From: an uncultured bacterium
GTDB lineage: Bacteria > Pseudomonadota > Alphaproteobacteria > Rhodospirillales > Rhodospirillaceae
Direction of reading: 5' to 3'
Assembly (NCBI GenBank): GCA_903888485.1
Contig: CAISTS010000042.1
Span: 1-64,000 of the forward strand
Length of the DNA: 64,000 bases
Below are positions 27,601-35,907 of this stretch, one piece after another. The notes beneath the pieces were generated by a model that saw only the letters and a list, made by a program, of their open reading frames with translations, had not been told where the DNA came from and searched no databases. Within the stretch, counting starts at the first letter, position 1. Every line of letters begins with the position of its first letter. Position numbers and translations under genes: made by a program.

Positions 27601-27630
27601 AAACGCCCCGACCTTGCAGTCGGGGCGTTT
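27601..27630. terminator. Bidirectional intrinsic terminator between bamE and hppA
   Basis: AAACGCCCCGAC (27601-27612) pairs with GTCGGGGCGTTT (27619-27630) around a 6-base loop. The T run on the rightward side and the A-rich run on the other strand suit termination of both convergent genes. Confidence 0.9.
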
Positions 27631-27648
27631 GTTTTAGCGAAGGCTCTC

Positions 27649-29736
27649 TTAGCCCTGCATCGAGGCGAGCACTGCGAGCAACAGAAGTGCCACGATGTTG
27701 ATGATCTTGATCATCGGATTGACCGCGGGCCCCGCGGTGTCCTTGTAGGGATCGCCGACGGTATCGCCGGTCACCGCCGCCTTGTGGGCGTCGGAACCTT
27801 TGCCGCCGTGGTGACCGTCTTCGATGTACTTCTTGGCGTTGTCCCACGCGCCGCCGCCCGAGGTCATCGAGATGGCGACGAACAGGCCGGTGACGATGGT
27901 GCCGAGCAGCATGGCGCCCAGCGCCGTGAAGGCTTCAGCCTGGCCGGCGACGAAGTTCACGACGAAGTACAGCACGATCGGCGACAGCACCGGCAGCAGC
28001 GAGGGAACGATCATTTCCTTGATCGCCGCTTTGGTGAGCATGTCGACGGCGCGGCCGTAGTCGGGCTTGCCCGTGCCTTCCATGATGCCGGGGATTTCCT
28101 TGAACTGGCGGCGCACTTCGTTCACCACCGCGCCGGCGGCGCGGCCCACGGCCTGCATGCCCATAGCTCCAAAGAGATACGGAAGCATGCCGCCGATGAA
28201 CAGCCCGACGACGACGTAGGGATTTTCCAGGCGGAACTGGATGTCGAGATCACCGAAATAGTGCTTCAGGTCTTCGGTGTAGGCCGCGAACAACACGAGC
28301 GCCGCGAGGCCGGCGGAACCAATCGCGTAGCCCTTGGTGACGGCTTTGGTGGTGTTACCAACGGCATCAAGGGCGTCGGTGACGACACGCACTTCCGGCG
28401 GCAGGTGCGACATTTCGGCGATACCGCCGGCGTTGTCGGTGACCGGGCCGTAGGCATCCAGCGCCACGACAATGCCGGCCAGCGCCAGCATGGTGGTCGC
28501 GGCGATGGCGAGGCCGAACAGGCCGGCCGTGATGTAGGCGACGATGATGCCGCCCGAGATCACCAGCACCGGCAGCGCGGTGGCTTCCATCGAGATCGCG
28601 AGGCCCTGGATGATGTTGGTGCCGTGACCGGTGGTCGAGGCCTGGGCGACCGAGCGCACCGGACGGAAGCCCGTGCCGGTGTAGTACTCGGTGATCCAGA
28701 TGATGAGGCCCGTAACCACGAGGCCGACGAAGGCGCAGGTGATCAGGTCCGAGGCGCTGATGAGACGCCCGTCGGTCATGGTGAAGCCTTCGCTGAACAC
28801 CGTCTGCGTGACGCCGACGATCAGGCCCGCCGAGATCACGGCGGTGACGATGAAGCCACGATACAGCGCGGCCATGATCTTGCCCGACGAACCGATGCCC
28901 GAGAAGAACGTGCCGATGATCGAGGCGATGATGCAAACCGCGCCGACGACCAGTGGGTAGAGCATCGCGCGCGCCGCTTCCGCATCGGCGAAGTAGATCG
29001 AGCCGAGCAGCATGGTGGCGACGATGGTGACCGCGTAGGTTTCGAACAAGTCAGCAGCCATGCCGGCGCAGTCGCCGACGTTGTCGCCGACGTTGTCGGC
29101 GATCACGGCCGGGTTGCGCGGATCATCTTCCGGAATTCCGGCTTCGACTTTGCCGACCAGATCGGCGCCGACGTCGGCGCCCTTGGTGAAGATGCCGCCG
29201 CCGAGACGAGCGAAAATCGAGATGAGCGAGGCGCCGAAGGACAGCGCGACGAGGCCTTCGATGATGCCGCGCTGCTCGATGCCGTCCTGGCCCTGCAGTA
29301 CAAAGTAGTAGCCAGAGACCCCAAGGAGACCGAGGCCCACGACCAGGAGACCGGTGATCGCGCCGGCCTGGAAGGCCACCGCGTGGGCGGGCTTGAGGCC
29401 GCCGTTCATAGCCGCGGCCGCGGTGCGCACATTGGCGCGGACCGAGACGTTCATGCCGACATAGCCGGCGAGGCCCGAGAGAACCGCACCGATGATGAAG
29501 CCCACCGCAACGGTGATGCCGAGCGTCGCGCCCAGGATCACGGCGACGACCACACCGACGATGCCGATGGTGGTGTACTGACGATTAAGATAGGCGCCGG
29601 CGCCTTCTTGAATGGCGGCGGCGATTTCCTGCATGCGGGCATTGCCGGCGGGCATCTTGACGATGCGCATAACGCCGTAGATGCCGTAAAGGACCGCAAG
29701 CAAGCCGCAGGCGACGACCAATGCTTCCAAGCTCAT
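27649..29736 (-). CDS. hppA: Proton-translocating membrane pyrophosphatase
   Basis: A 695-residue, 16-helix membrane enzyme that uses pyrophosphate hydrolysis to pump protons. Conserved catalytic loops are [35 protein letters not shown] and [13 protein letters not shown]. The Lys in [19 protein letters not shown] is the marker of potassium-independent H+-PPases; potassium-dependent ones have Ala there. The start has GGGGTAAAC just upstream. It is followed leftward by the terminator shared with bamE. The 197 bases upstream (29737-29933) contain no gene; a leftward promoter probably lies there. Confidence 0.97.
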   Translation of the reverse strand: MSLEALVVACGLLAVLYGIYGVMRIVKMPAGNARMQEIAAAIQEGAGAYLNRQYTTIGIVGVVVAVILGATLGITVAVGFIIGAVLSGLAGYVGMNVSVRANVRTAAAAMNGGLKPAHAVAFQAGAITGLLVVGLGLLGVSGYYFVLQGQDGIEQRGIIEGLVALSFGASLISIFARLGGGIFTKGADVGADLVGKVEAGIPEDDPRNPAVIADNVGDNVGDCAGMAADLFETYAVTIVATMLLGSIYFADAEAARAMLYPLVVGAVCIIASIIGTFFSGIGSSGKIMAALYRGFIVTAVISAGLIVGVTQTVFSEGFTMTDGRLISASDLITCAFVGLVVTGLIIWITEYYTGTGFRPVRSVAQASTTGHGTNIIQGLAISMEATALPVLVISGGIIVAYITAGLFGLAIAATTMLALAGIVVALDAYGPVTDNAGGIAEMSHLPPEVRVVTDALDAVGNTTKAVTKGYAIGSAGLAALVLFAAYTEDLKHYFGDLDIQFRLENPYVVVGLFIGGMLPYLFGAMGMQAVGRAAGAVVNEVRRQFKEIPGIMEGTGKPDYGRAVDMLTKAAIKEMIVPSLLPVLSPIVLYFVVNFVAGQAEAFTALGAMLLGTIVTGLFVAISMTSGGGAWDNAKKYIEDGHHGGKGSDAHKAAVTGDTVGDPYKDTAGPAVNPMIKIINIVALLLLAVLASMQG

Positions 29737-29933
29737 GTTTACCCCGTTCTTGATTCGTTAGTGCTGGTATTTGCCGGTTACAGAGGCAAAAATAGATTTT
29801 ATTTCAAAGGCTTAAAAACAGGCTTCCGCCGACCCCTCGAAAACGGCGGGAGAGTGCCAGAATGGCCCCACCCGCGCAACACACGAGTGCAGCGCACCGC
29901 ACTGCATCCAAGGGCGGCATTTAGAGCTCAATC

Positions 29934-30440
29934 TCAGCGGCCGGTCGCCTGCTCGAAGGCGTTGGTCAGCAGCACGCCTTGGACATGGTCGCCAAAGACG
30001 GTCTTGGCGCTTTTGAGCATGCGCCGCTTGATCTCGAGGATGTCGAGCATGTCGTGATCGAGGAAGTAGTCCTGGAAATAGGGCACCAGGTCCCGCAACA
30101 GCGCATCTTGGTATTTGCCCATGTTGGCTTCGAGGAAGCCCTCGTCGGCGGGCGTGGTCGCCATCAGCCGCGCGATTAGAAAGACCCTGCGCTGCGACTG
30201 GCCATTGATGATCACCGGAATGACCATGTCGCTCATGCGCACCAGCGGGAAGGCCGCAGTCGGCGGCTTGAACTTGTTCTTCTCCTCCAACTCGGCAGCG
30301 GCCTTCTCGGCAGCCGTCAGCGGGCGCTCGGGCAGCGTGGGGTTGAAGGGATTGGGCACGATCCCGAGCATGATCAGGCCGCCGGCGCCGCCGCCGGCCA
30401 CCAGGATCATGATGAGAATGATCACGATCGCACGTTTCAT
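29934..30440 (-). CDS. Membrane-anchored protein with FliL-like architecture
   Basis: A 168-residue protein with an N-terminal membrane helix (AIVIILIMILVAGGGAGG), a Pro/Glu/Lys linker and a periplasmic domain of about 100 residues (MVIPVIINGQSQRRVFLIARL to LLTNAFEQATGR). Topology and strand pattern resemble FliL/stomatin-like flagellar proteins, but I see no diagnostic motif. It is not next to flagellar genes here. The start is the ATG at 30440 (MKRAIVIIL). Confidence 0.65.
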   Translation of the reverse strand: MKRAIVIILIMILVAGGGAGGLIMLGIVPNPFNPTLPERPLTAAEKAAAELEEKNKFKPPTAAFPLVRMSDMVIPVIINGQSQRRVFLIARLMATTPADEGFLEANMGKYQDALLRDLVPYFQDYFLDHDMLDILEIKRRMLKSAKTVFGDHVQGVLLTNAFEQATGR

Positions 30441-30611
30441 GGAGCCCCGATCTTTCCCCGTTCCGCGCGGATTAGACCATATTTTGTATGCCGCGCCACA
30501 GTGCAATTGCTACGCGTGCCCGTGAAGCGGGCAAATCCACTCATTGCAGGAACAGCTGAATGCCCATTTGCGTTTGTGATTACACATAAGTCACCCATTC
30601 GGAGTCCCGCC

Positions 30612-30851
30612 ATGAGTCCCCGCATTCGCCTGCACGTCGCCATGACCCTCTTGGTCCTCGGCGCCCTTGCCACCCACCTCGCCGCGCCCGCCCGTGCGGC
30701 CGCGATCGACGTCTACCTCACCGTAGCGCCGCCGCGCGAAAAGCCGGTGGAAGTAGAGCCGCCAGCGCGCCCCGGTTACCTCTGGGAAGCCGACCGCTGG
30801 CAGGAACAGAACGGCCGCTACCGTTTCATCCCCGGACACTGGATCCGTTAA
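30612..30851 (+). CDS. Small secreted protein with YXWXXGXW-like repeat
   Basis: A 79-residue protein beginning at ATG 30612 with a signal peptide (MTLLVLGALATHLAAPARAAA). The mature part has Pro-rich sequence and GYLWEADRWQEQNGRYRFIPGHWIR, a single copy related to YXWXXGXW repeats in periplasmic proteins of proteobacteria. Function unknown. It is divergent from the FliL-like gene and converges with thiL. Confidence 0.75.
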   Translation: MSPRIRLHVAMTLLVLGALATHLAAPARAAAIDVYLTVAPPREKPVEVEPPARPGYLWEADRWQEQNGRYRFIPGHWIR

Positions 30852-30856
30852 TTTTT

Positions 30857-31810
30857 CTAGCGGTGGCGGAAGCCCGGGCGCGACAGCGTCATGGGCTTTC
30901 CGTTCGCCAGCACGTTGACGCCAGCGCCTTCGCCGATCAGGCCAATTTGCGTGAACGAAGTCCCGGTCCGGCGCGCCAGTGATTCGAGTTCGCCAAGGCG
31001 GTCGACCGCCAGGGTGAATGCGAGTTCATAGTCATCGCCCCCACCGAGCACAACATCCCACAAGGTTGGATCGCGTTCGACCGCCGCGCGCGCAGCTGCC
31101 GACAGCGGAATGTGTTCACTCGCAATGACCGCGCAGACACGCGAGGCTTTGCAGATGTGATTCACGTCCGCCACGAGCCCGTCGGAAACATCGAGGCAGG
31201 CCGTCGCGAGACCGACGAGCGCCTGTCCCGCCGCGAGGCGCGGTTGCGGCAGCTGATAACGCCCATTGAGTTCAGGTACGGCTTTCAGGCCAAGCGCGCC
31301 GTCGCCGATGGTGCCGGTGACACACAGCGCATCGCCGAACCGCGCGCCGCGACGCAGGAGCGCCCTGCCTTTCTCGACTTCGCCGAAGGCGGTGATAGTG
31401 ATGCTGAGAGGGCCCGGTCCACTCGTGGTGTCGCCACCCAGCAGCGGGACGCCAAATTCCTTCACATCGGCGGCGAGGCCTTTTGCGTATGCTTCGACAA
31501 AGACGTCGCTCGTCGCATCGTTCAGCGCGAGCGCGTGCAGGAACCCAATGGGACGCGCACCCTTCGCCGCCAGGTCAGAGAGGTTCACGCGCAAAGCTTT
31601 GCGCGCGACCAGGTCCGGCGGATCATCAATTCGGAAATGCACACCGGCGATCACCGTATCGACCGTGGCCACCAGTTCGCAGCCCGGAGACACATTCACA
31701 AGCGCGGCGTCATCGGTAAGGCCAAGGGCGCCGGGTGCGCCGGCAGAAAGGGGCGAGAACAATTCCGCGATCAGCTCGAATTCGCCGCGGCGTGTCCCCT
31801 TCCCCGTCAT
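30857..31810 (-). CDS. thiL: Thiamine-monophosphate kinase
   Basis: A 317-residue enzyme that phosphorylates thiamine monophosphate to the diphosphate coenzyme. Family hallmarks are LTDDAALV, VDTVIAGVHF, KALRVNLSDLAAKGA, LGGDTTSGPGP, CLDVSDGLVADVNH and VLGGGDDYELAF. The start is the ATG at 31810, overlapping the nusB stop (ATGA), so it is translationally coupled with nusB. Confidence 0.96.
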   Translation of the reverse strand: MTGKGTRRGEFELIAELFSPLSAGAPGALGLTDDAALVNVSPGCELVATVDTVIAGVHFRIDDPPDLVARKALRVNLSDLAAKGARPIGFLHALALNDATSDVFVEAYAKGLAADVKEFGVPLLGGDTTSGPGPLSITITAFGEVEKGRALLRRGARFGDALCVTGTIGDGALGLKAVPELNGRYQLPQPRLAAGQALVGLATACLDVSDGLVADVNHICKASRVCAVIASEHIPLSAAARAAVERDPTLWDVVLGGGDDYELAFTLAVDRLGELESLARRTGTSFTQIGLIGEGAGVNVLANGKPMTLSRPGFRHR

Positions 31811-32307
31811 GGCACAGCGCGCACGACTTTGGCGATGCGGTCGAGCACCGCGTTGACCATGCGCGGCTCGGGCCCACCGTAGAAAGCGTGCGCCACATCG
31901 ACGAACTCGGACACGGTCGCGCCCGGCGGAATGTCGGCGCGCGCCAGCAGCTCGGCGACGCCGGCCCGCAAGATCGCACGCACGGTCATCTCGAGGCGCT
32001 CCCACGGCCACTCGGCCGCGAGCGCGCCTTTGATGATGGCGTCGATATCCTCGCCGCGCGTCTGCACCGTGCGCACGAGATTGATAAAAAGTTCGCTGTC
32101 GAGGCTGGTCAACGCGACCGTGGTCTCCTGCGCCGTGTCGGCATCCACGGTGACGGCGAGGCCGCCGAGGCGGCCGATGAGGAAGTCCTTGATGACCTGC
32201 TCTGGCTCGGAGGCATTGGCTTCGATGATGTAAAGCGCCTGCGCGGCGGCAAGGCGCGCGGCACTGCGTTCGGAGAGATCGGACGGATTGGGTTTGGCGG
32301 ACGACAT
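31807..32307 (-). CDS. nusB: Transcription antitermination factor NusB
   Basis: A 166-residue all-helical protein that works with NusE in rRNA antitermination. It begins at ATG 32307 (MSSAKPNPSDLSERSAARLAA); the open frame begins slightly earlier with TTG. RSAARLAAAQALY, the central SLDSELFINLVRTV, LRAGVAELL and VSEFVDVAHAFYG match NusB. Gene order ribH-nusB-thiL is common. Confidence 0.95.
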   Translation of the reverse strand: MSSAKPNPSDLSERSAARLAAAQALYIIEANASEPEQVIKDFLIGRLGGLAVTVDADTAQETTVALTSLDSELFINLVRTVQTRGEDIDAIIKGALAAEWPWERLEMTVRAILRAGVAELLARADIPPGATVSEFVDVAHAFYGGPEPRMVNAVLDRIAKVVRAVP

Positions 32308-32390
32308 GACGCAGTACAACAACCTCTAGCCCAATGAGAGTGGCGGCCGATCCGAACCAGTCAAAGAGCCAACATAAAAACGGTCGCGGT

Positions 32391-32840
32391 TTATAGACCG
32401 AACTCGCGCTTAAGCTCAATGAGGCGCAAGCAGGCGTGCGCCGCTCGGCCGCCGGCGTCGCCCTCGGCGGGATTGGCGCGGTTTTGCGCCAACTCCCAGG
32501 TCGGGCACGTCAGGATGCCATTACCGGCGGGCGCCACCAGGTCGAGCGCGACGCGCTGCACCCCGGCCATGGATTGTGTGCAGACGTGTTCGTAGTGGTC
32601 GGTCTCGCCCTTCACGGCGCAGCCCAGAACGACGAAGCCGTCGTAACGCTGGCCGCCCTTGCGCTCCGGAGTCATGCCGAACAGCGCCGCCGCCGGCAAC
32701 TCAAGGATGCCGGGCACGGTGACGACGTCGAATTTGACCTTCGCGGCGGCGAGAACGGCGGTCGCGCCCTTGAGGAGATCGTCGGCAATCTCCTCATAAA
32801 AACGCGCCTCGATAACAAGAATGTGCGGCGATGTACTCAT
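32391..32840 (-). CDS. ribH: 6,7-dimethyl-8-ribityllumazine synthase
   Basis: A 149-residue enzyme that condenses the ribityl-uracil with 3,4-dihydroxy-2-butanone 4-phosphate, the penultimate step of riboflavin synthesis. Conserved sites are EARFYEEIADDL, VPGILELPAAA and VVLGCAVKGETDHYEHVC with the active-site His. It would normally directly follow ribBA, but here is separated from it by about 3 kb of unrelated genes; see findings. Confidence 0.95.
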   Translation of the reverse strand: MSTSPHILVIEARFYEEIADDLLKGATAVLAAAKVKFDVVTVPGILELPAAALFGMTPERKGGQRYDGFVVLGCAVKGETDHYEHVCTQSMAGVQRVALDLVAPAGNGILTCPTWELAQNRANPAEGDAGGRAAHACLRLIELKREFGL

Positions 32841-32888
32841 GCGTGCCTTTATGTCACCGACCGCGTGGGTCCTGCAATCGCGCTTTAG

Positions 32889-33302
32889 TTACTGCGGATC
32901 GGGTGTCGTCAGTACGGTCTCGCCGGCGTCGAGCACCATCACCACCATCATCTTCGCCGGCGCGGAGGCGCTGGCGTTTTCGCTGACGCGATGATGCGCA
33001 CCGGGGTCTTCGTGCCACCCCTCGCCGACCTTGTAGACCTTCGGCGGGCCGTCATCGACCGCGCTGCGGATCTCGCCTTCGATCACGTAGGCATAGATGA
33101 AGGCCGACTTGGCGTGGCGGTGTGACGGCGATTTGCCGCCCGGCGGATAGCTGACCACGAGTTGCAGGAACTTCTTGCCCGGAATGTTGGGAATGTCGCG
33201 CGTGAACTGCGTCGCGGCAGTGGAGCGCGGCGCCTCGCCCGCCTGCGCCGCCGCCGCAACACCCATGACCAAGCTCGCAAAAACGATTTTCAAGAGATGC
33301 AT
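32889..33302 (-). CDS. Secreted cupin-domain protein
   Basis: A 137-residue protein with a signal peptide (MHLLKIVFASLVMGVAAAAQAG) and one cupin barrel: PPGGKSPSHRHAKSAF and GEIRSAVDD form motif 1, and GEGWHEDPGAHHRVSEN forms motif 2. The histidines could bind a metal. Substrate unknown. It is the first gene of the patch that splits the riboflavin cluster. Confidence 0.82.
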   Translation of the reverse strand: MHLLKIVFASLVMGVAAAAQAGEAPRSTAATQFTRDIPNIPGKKFLQLVVSYPPGGKSPSHRHAKSAFIYAYVIEGEIRSAVDDGPPKVYKVGEGWHEDPGAHHRVSENASASAPAKMMVVMVLDAGETVLTTPDPQ

Positions 33303-33368
33303 CGAATCCTCCCCATTTGACCGTGCCGTACTATAACCCGCCGCCGGGGTGTGCTACCCAGCGAAAAC

Positions 33369-34094
33369 ATGTCCATAACCATGCACCCTTCCCGGTTCGG
33401 GACCGTCAAGCTGCGCCGCAACAAGCGCACGGGCACCCTCACCTACGTGCTTAAAGGCGGCCACCAAAGCGCCGTCGACCGCAATGGCCGCAGCATGGAT
33501 ACCTATATCCATGCCATCTACGGCTTGATCATGCAGTGTCGGGCCAAGACCGTGCTGATGATCGGCTGCGGGGGCGGTACGCTGGGCACCATGTTGACCG
33601 CCGCCGGCATGAAGGTGACCATTGTCGACATCGACCCGGCGGCCTTTGTTGTGGCCAAGGCACATTTTGGATTGCCCGAAAGCGTGGAGTGTCACGCCGA
33701 TGACGGGCTCGCATTCCTGGAGAAGACCCGCCGGCGCTTCGATGTGCTGATCAGCGACGCCTTCATCGGAGAAAAGACGCCCAAACACCTGACCGGAGAC
33801 CAATTCTGCACAGCGGCACGGCGCTGTCTCAAGCCGAAAGGCGCGCTGTTCGTCAATGTATGTCTGTTCAGGCGCAACGATCTCACGGCAGATCGCTTCG
33901 CGCTGCGTCTCAAGGACCACGGCTGGACGGTGCGCCTTCTCGATCAGCGTGGCACGGCGCGCAACGGCGTGATCCTGGCCGGCAACGTCAAAGGATTACG
34001 CGCGCCACAACTGCTGCTACCGCCCGAAGCCGAACGCGCGCGGGTACGGCGCGAGCTGAAGGGCTCGCGGTTCAGGCCGTTGCGGCGCGATTGA
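33369..34094 (+). CDS. Spermidine-synthase-like SAM-dependent methyltransferase
   Basis: A 241-residue Rossmann-fold protein. The nucleotide-binding motif is TVLMIGCGGGTLGTML, followed by VTIVDIDPAAF, CHADDGLAFLE and DVLISDAF, as in the SpeE/PMT-like family. The polyamine-binding features are not clear, so I name only the fold. The ATG at 33369 (MSITMHPSRF) is used; GTG at 33351 and ATG at 33381 are alternatives. It abuts the receiver-domain fragment. Confidence 0.78.
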   Translation: MSITMHPSRFGTVKLRRNKRTGTLTYVLKGGHQSAVDRNGRSMDTYIHAIYGLIMQCRAKTVLMIGCGGGTLGTMLTAAGMKVTIVDIDPAAFVVAKAHFGLPESVECHADDGLAFLEKTRRRFDVLISDAFIGEKTPKHLTGDQFCTAARRCLKPKGALFVNVCLFRRNDLTADRFALRLKDHGWTVRLLDQRGTARNGVILAGNVKGLRAPQLLLPPEAERARVRRELKGSRFRPLRRD

Positions 34095-34232
34095 TCAGGC
34101 CGTCAGATGCGCGCTCACTTCCGCGACGAGGGCCTTGTCATCGACGGGTTTGCGCAGCATCGCACCGACGGCTTCGTCGGAAGGCACATCGAAGGCGGTG
34201 ACGTAAATCTCCGCAGGATGTTGGCCGGACAC
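34095..34232 (-). pseudogene. C-terminal fragment of a response-regulator receiver domain
   Basis: Leftward from about 34232 (a GTG) to the TGA at 34097-34095 the translation contains AEIYVTAFDVPSDEAVGAML, RKPVDDKALVAEVSAHL. This is beta-4 to alpha-5 of a receiver (the VTAF switch, then KP). The N-terminal half with the phospho-acceptor Asp is absent, so it is either a truncated gene or a small ORF of no function. It lies between the methyltransferase stop and the DUF1194 gene. Confidence 0.65.
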
Positions 34233-34253
34233 TGAGCCGGCTGGGTGTTGCCT

Positions 34254-35000
34254 CTAAGAAGGCTTCTTGACCCCCGGGGGGATGCGCTGATTGTCGGCGA
34301 TCTCGAGGATCAACTTCTGCAATACAAGACGATTGAAGTCCTCGAGCTTCTTGACGACGAGAGTAAAGGAACCGCGCCCGCCGGTGACGTTCTCTTTGTA
34401 GTAAGTGTCGAGATCCGGCGGGATCTTGGTGCGGTAAGCGGCGCGTTCGTTCATGACCGGCAAGCCGTTGACGATGATGCCGGCTTTTACGGCGTCATCG
34501 CGCGCGCCACGCACGTTGCGGCCGTAATCGCTGTAGCCGTCGCCGGAGATGTCGATCACGCGGCGGATGGCGCGGATGCCGCTCGATTGCAGAACCTGCA
34601 CACAGAAATCGATACCGGCGCTGATCGAGGTCGTGCTGCCCGGCTTGTAAGGTGCTTTCTTCAACTCGTCGGCAAAGGCCTGCGCGCCGGCGGCGTCGGA
34701 GATCTCGCGCCAGGGTATGAGCTGACGCTGGTCGGTTGGGCTGGCCCATTCGACATAGGTGAGCGCGATGCGCCCGATCAGACCGCCCCTGATGGCGTCG
34801 GCCACGCGCGGATCGCTCAGAGCGGCGATATAACCGGCGCGCTGAATGCCGGCTTCGCCCTCATCAACGCTGGACGAGACGTCCACCGCCAGCACCAGCG
34901 CGACGTCGACCTGCGGCGGCTGTTCGCCGGCACGCACAACGCCCGCGTCCGCCGTCAGCAACCCGACGGCCACGCAAAGAACTCCCCAAGCAAACCGCAT
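34254..35000 (-). CDS. DUF1194 secreted von-Willebrand-A-like protein
   Basis: A 248-residue protein starting at ATG 35000 with a signal peptide (MRFAWGVLCVAVGLLTADAG). The mature part begins VDVALVLAVDVSSSVDEGEA, a MIDAS-type DxSxS metal site, followed by ALTYVEWASPTDQ, GSTTSISAGIDFC and RRVIDISGDGYSDYG. DUF1194 proteins are alphaproteobacterial exported vWA relatives of unknown function. It is in the accessory patch between ribH and ribBA. Confidence 0.87.
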   Translation of the reverse strand: MRFAWGVLCVAVGLLTADAGVVRAGEQPPQVDVALVLAVDVSSSVDEGEAGIQRAGYIAALSDPRVADAIRGGLIGRIALTYVEWASPTDQRQLIPWREISDAAGAQAFADELKKAPYKPGSTTSISAGIDFCVQVLQSSGIRAIRRVIDISGDGYSDYGRNVRGARDDAVKAGIIVNGLPVMNERAAYRTKIPPDLDTYYKENVTGGRGSFTLVVKKLEDFNRLVLQKLILEIADNQRIPPGVKKPS

Positions 35001-35412
35001 TACAACCCTCTCCCCAGATCCGGCGCGCGCGCAACTTTCGGCGTACGCCGCCTGCACTATGCCATCGTCCGTCACTCTATGTATTTTCGCCGCCGAGGAA
35101 AGATGCAAAACGCCGGATCACATCGGCGTGGCCGTGAGCGACTGCCGGCACAGCAAATCACCGCCGCCGGACTCCATAATTTATTGTTAAACAATGGGTT
35201 AATACCATTCCGTCGTGAAGGTTCTGCCCTGAGGGCATGAGAAGTGGATTCCGCCTGATTGACGGAAATCCGCGCGGGCCGCACCACGGCATGCCTACAT
35301 TGCGTCGCAGTTGGATTACACACCGTCACCATTTGTCGATTGAACGCGCGACGCGCTGTTTCTAAGTAGGCCTTGTGTTCTCTCACGACATACAGCTGGA
35401 GCATTTACATTG
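35001..35412. other. Gene-free divergent intergenic region
   Basis: These 412 bases separate DUF1194 (leftward) from the cytochrome c gene (rightward) and should hold both promoters. They contain an AT-rich stretch at 35176-35205 with TTAA-N8-TTAA, a small hairpin GCCC/GGGC (35226-35236), and an imperfect hairpin GGATTCCG (35246-35253) / CGGAAATCC (35263-35271). I see no credible gene. Confidence 0.5.
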
Positions 35413-35820
35413 ATGGGCTTGTCGCGTTTTGCATTTGGTTTCTTCGCCGCCGCCGTCTTGGTCGCGCCTGTTTCAGTTTTCGCGGCCACGAAGGGCGATC
35501 CTGCCGCCGGCGAGAAGATGTACACGGAGTGCGAGGGCTGCCACTCGCTCAAGGACAACAAGCTTGGCCCGCGCCACTGTGGCCTGATTGGCCGCAAAGC
35601 CGGCAGCGTGTCGGATTATCCGTCCTACTCCCATGCCATGCGGGAATCGGGGCTGACCTGGGACGTCAAAACGCTCAGCGATTTCTTGGCCGAGCCCTTC
35701 TCCTACCTGCCGGAAACCGGCATGGGCTACATCGGGATCTTCGACCAGCAGTCGCGTCTCGACCTCATCGCCTATTTGGACAAGCAGGGCAAAGACCCGA
35801 GCGTCTGCCCGCCGCAGTAA
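35413..35820 (+). CDS. Periplasmic class I cytochrome c
   Basis: A 135-residue protein with a signal peptide (SRFAFGFFAAAVLVAPVSVFA) and one haem attachment site CEGCH. The surrounding sequence (KLGPRHCGLIGRKAGS, YSHAMRESGLTWD, FSYLPETGMGYIGI) is that of soluble class I cytochromes c; the axial methionine is probably the one in ETGMGY. The start is the ATG at 35413, one codon after a TTG. Electron carrier in the periplasm; partner unknown. Confidence 0.92.
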   Translation: MGLSRFAFGFFAAAVLVAPVSVFAATKGDPAAGEKMYTECEGCHSLKDNKLGPRHCGLIGRKAGSVSDYPSYSHAMRESGLTWDVKTLSDFLAEPFSYLPETGMGYIGIFDQQSRLDLIAYLDKQGKDPSVCPPQ

Positions 35821-35831
35821 CAATCTCAATC

Positions 35832-35881
35832 GTCACATCCGGACTTGTCCGAGGACCAGAGCCGACAAGCCCGGGCATGAC
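35832..35881. repeat. REP-like palindromic element
   Basis: GTCACATCCGGACTTGTC (35832-35849) and GACAAGCCCGGGCATGAC (35864-35881) form an imperfect inverted repeat around a 14-base loop. Its core resembles the widely dispersed palindromes of alphaproteobacterial genomes. It lies between the convergent cytochrome c and ribB(X) genes and may also act as a terminator. I found no second copy in this window. Confidence 0.6.
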
Positions 35882-35907
35882 GGCCGAGTTGGCCCGGCGG
35901 CCGCGTG

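Noticed and set aside
27784-30057. A 757-codon rightward ORF opposite hppA
   Set aside because: It is the antisense shadow of the conserved hppA frame; high GC keeps the opposite frame open. Its sequence is rich in His/Asp/Gly/Arg repeats and lacks known motifs.
35187-35202. TTAA-N8-TTAA resembling a CtrA box
   Set aside because: The spacer is 8 bases; CtrA sites need 7.
34245-35240. A 331-codon rightward ORF opposite DUF1194
   Set aside because: DUF1194 has a signal peptide and MIDAS motif; this frame does not resemble any family.
35072-35404. A 110-codon leftward ORF in the divergent gap before the cytochrome c gene
   Set aside because: Cys/Arg-rich, no motif or ribosome site, and it would occupy the promoter region of two genes.
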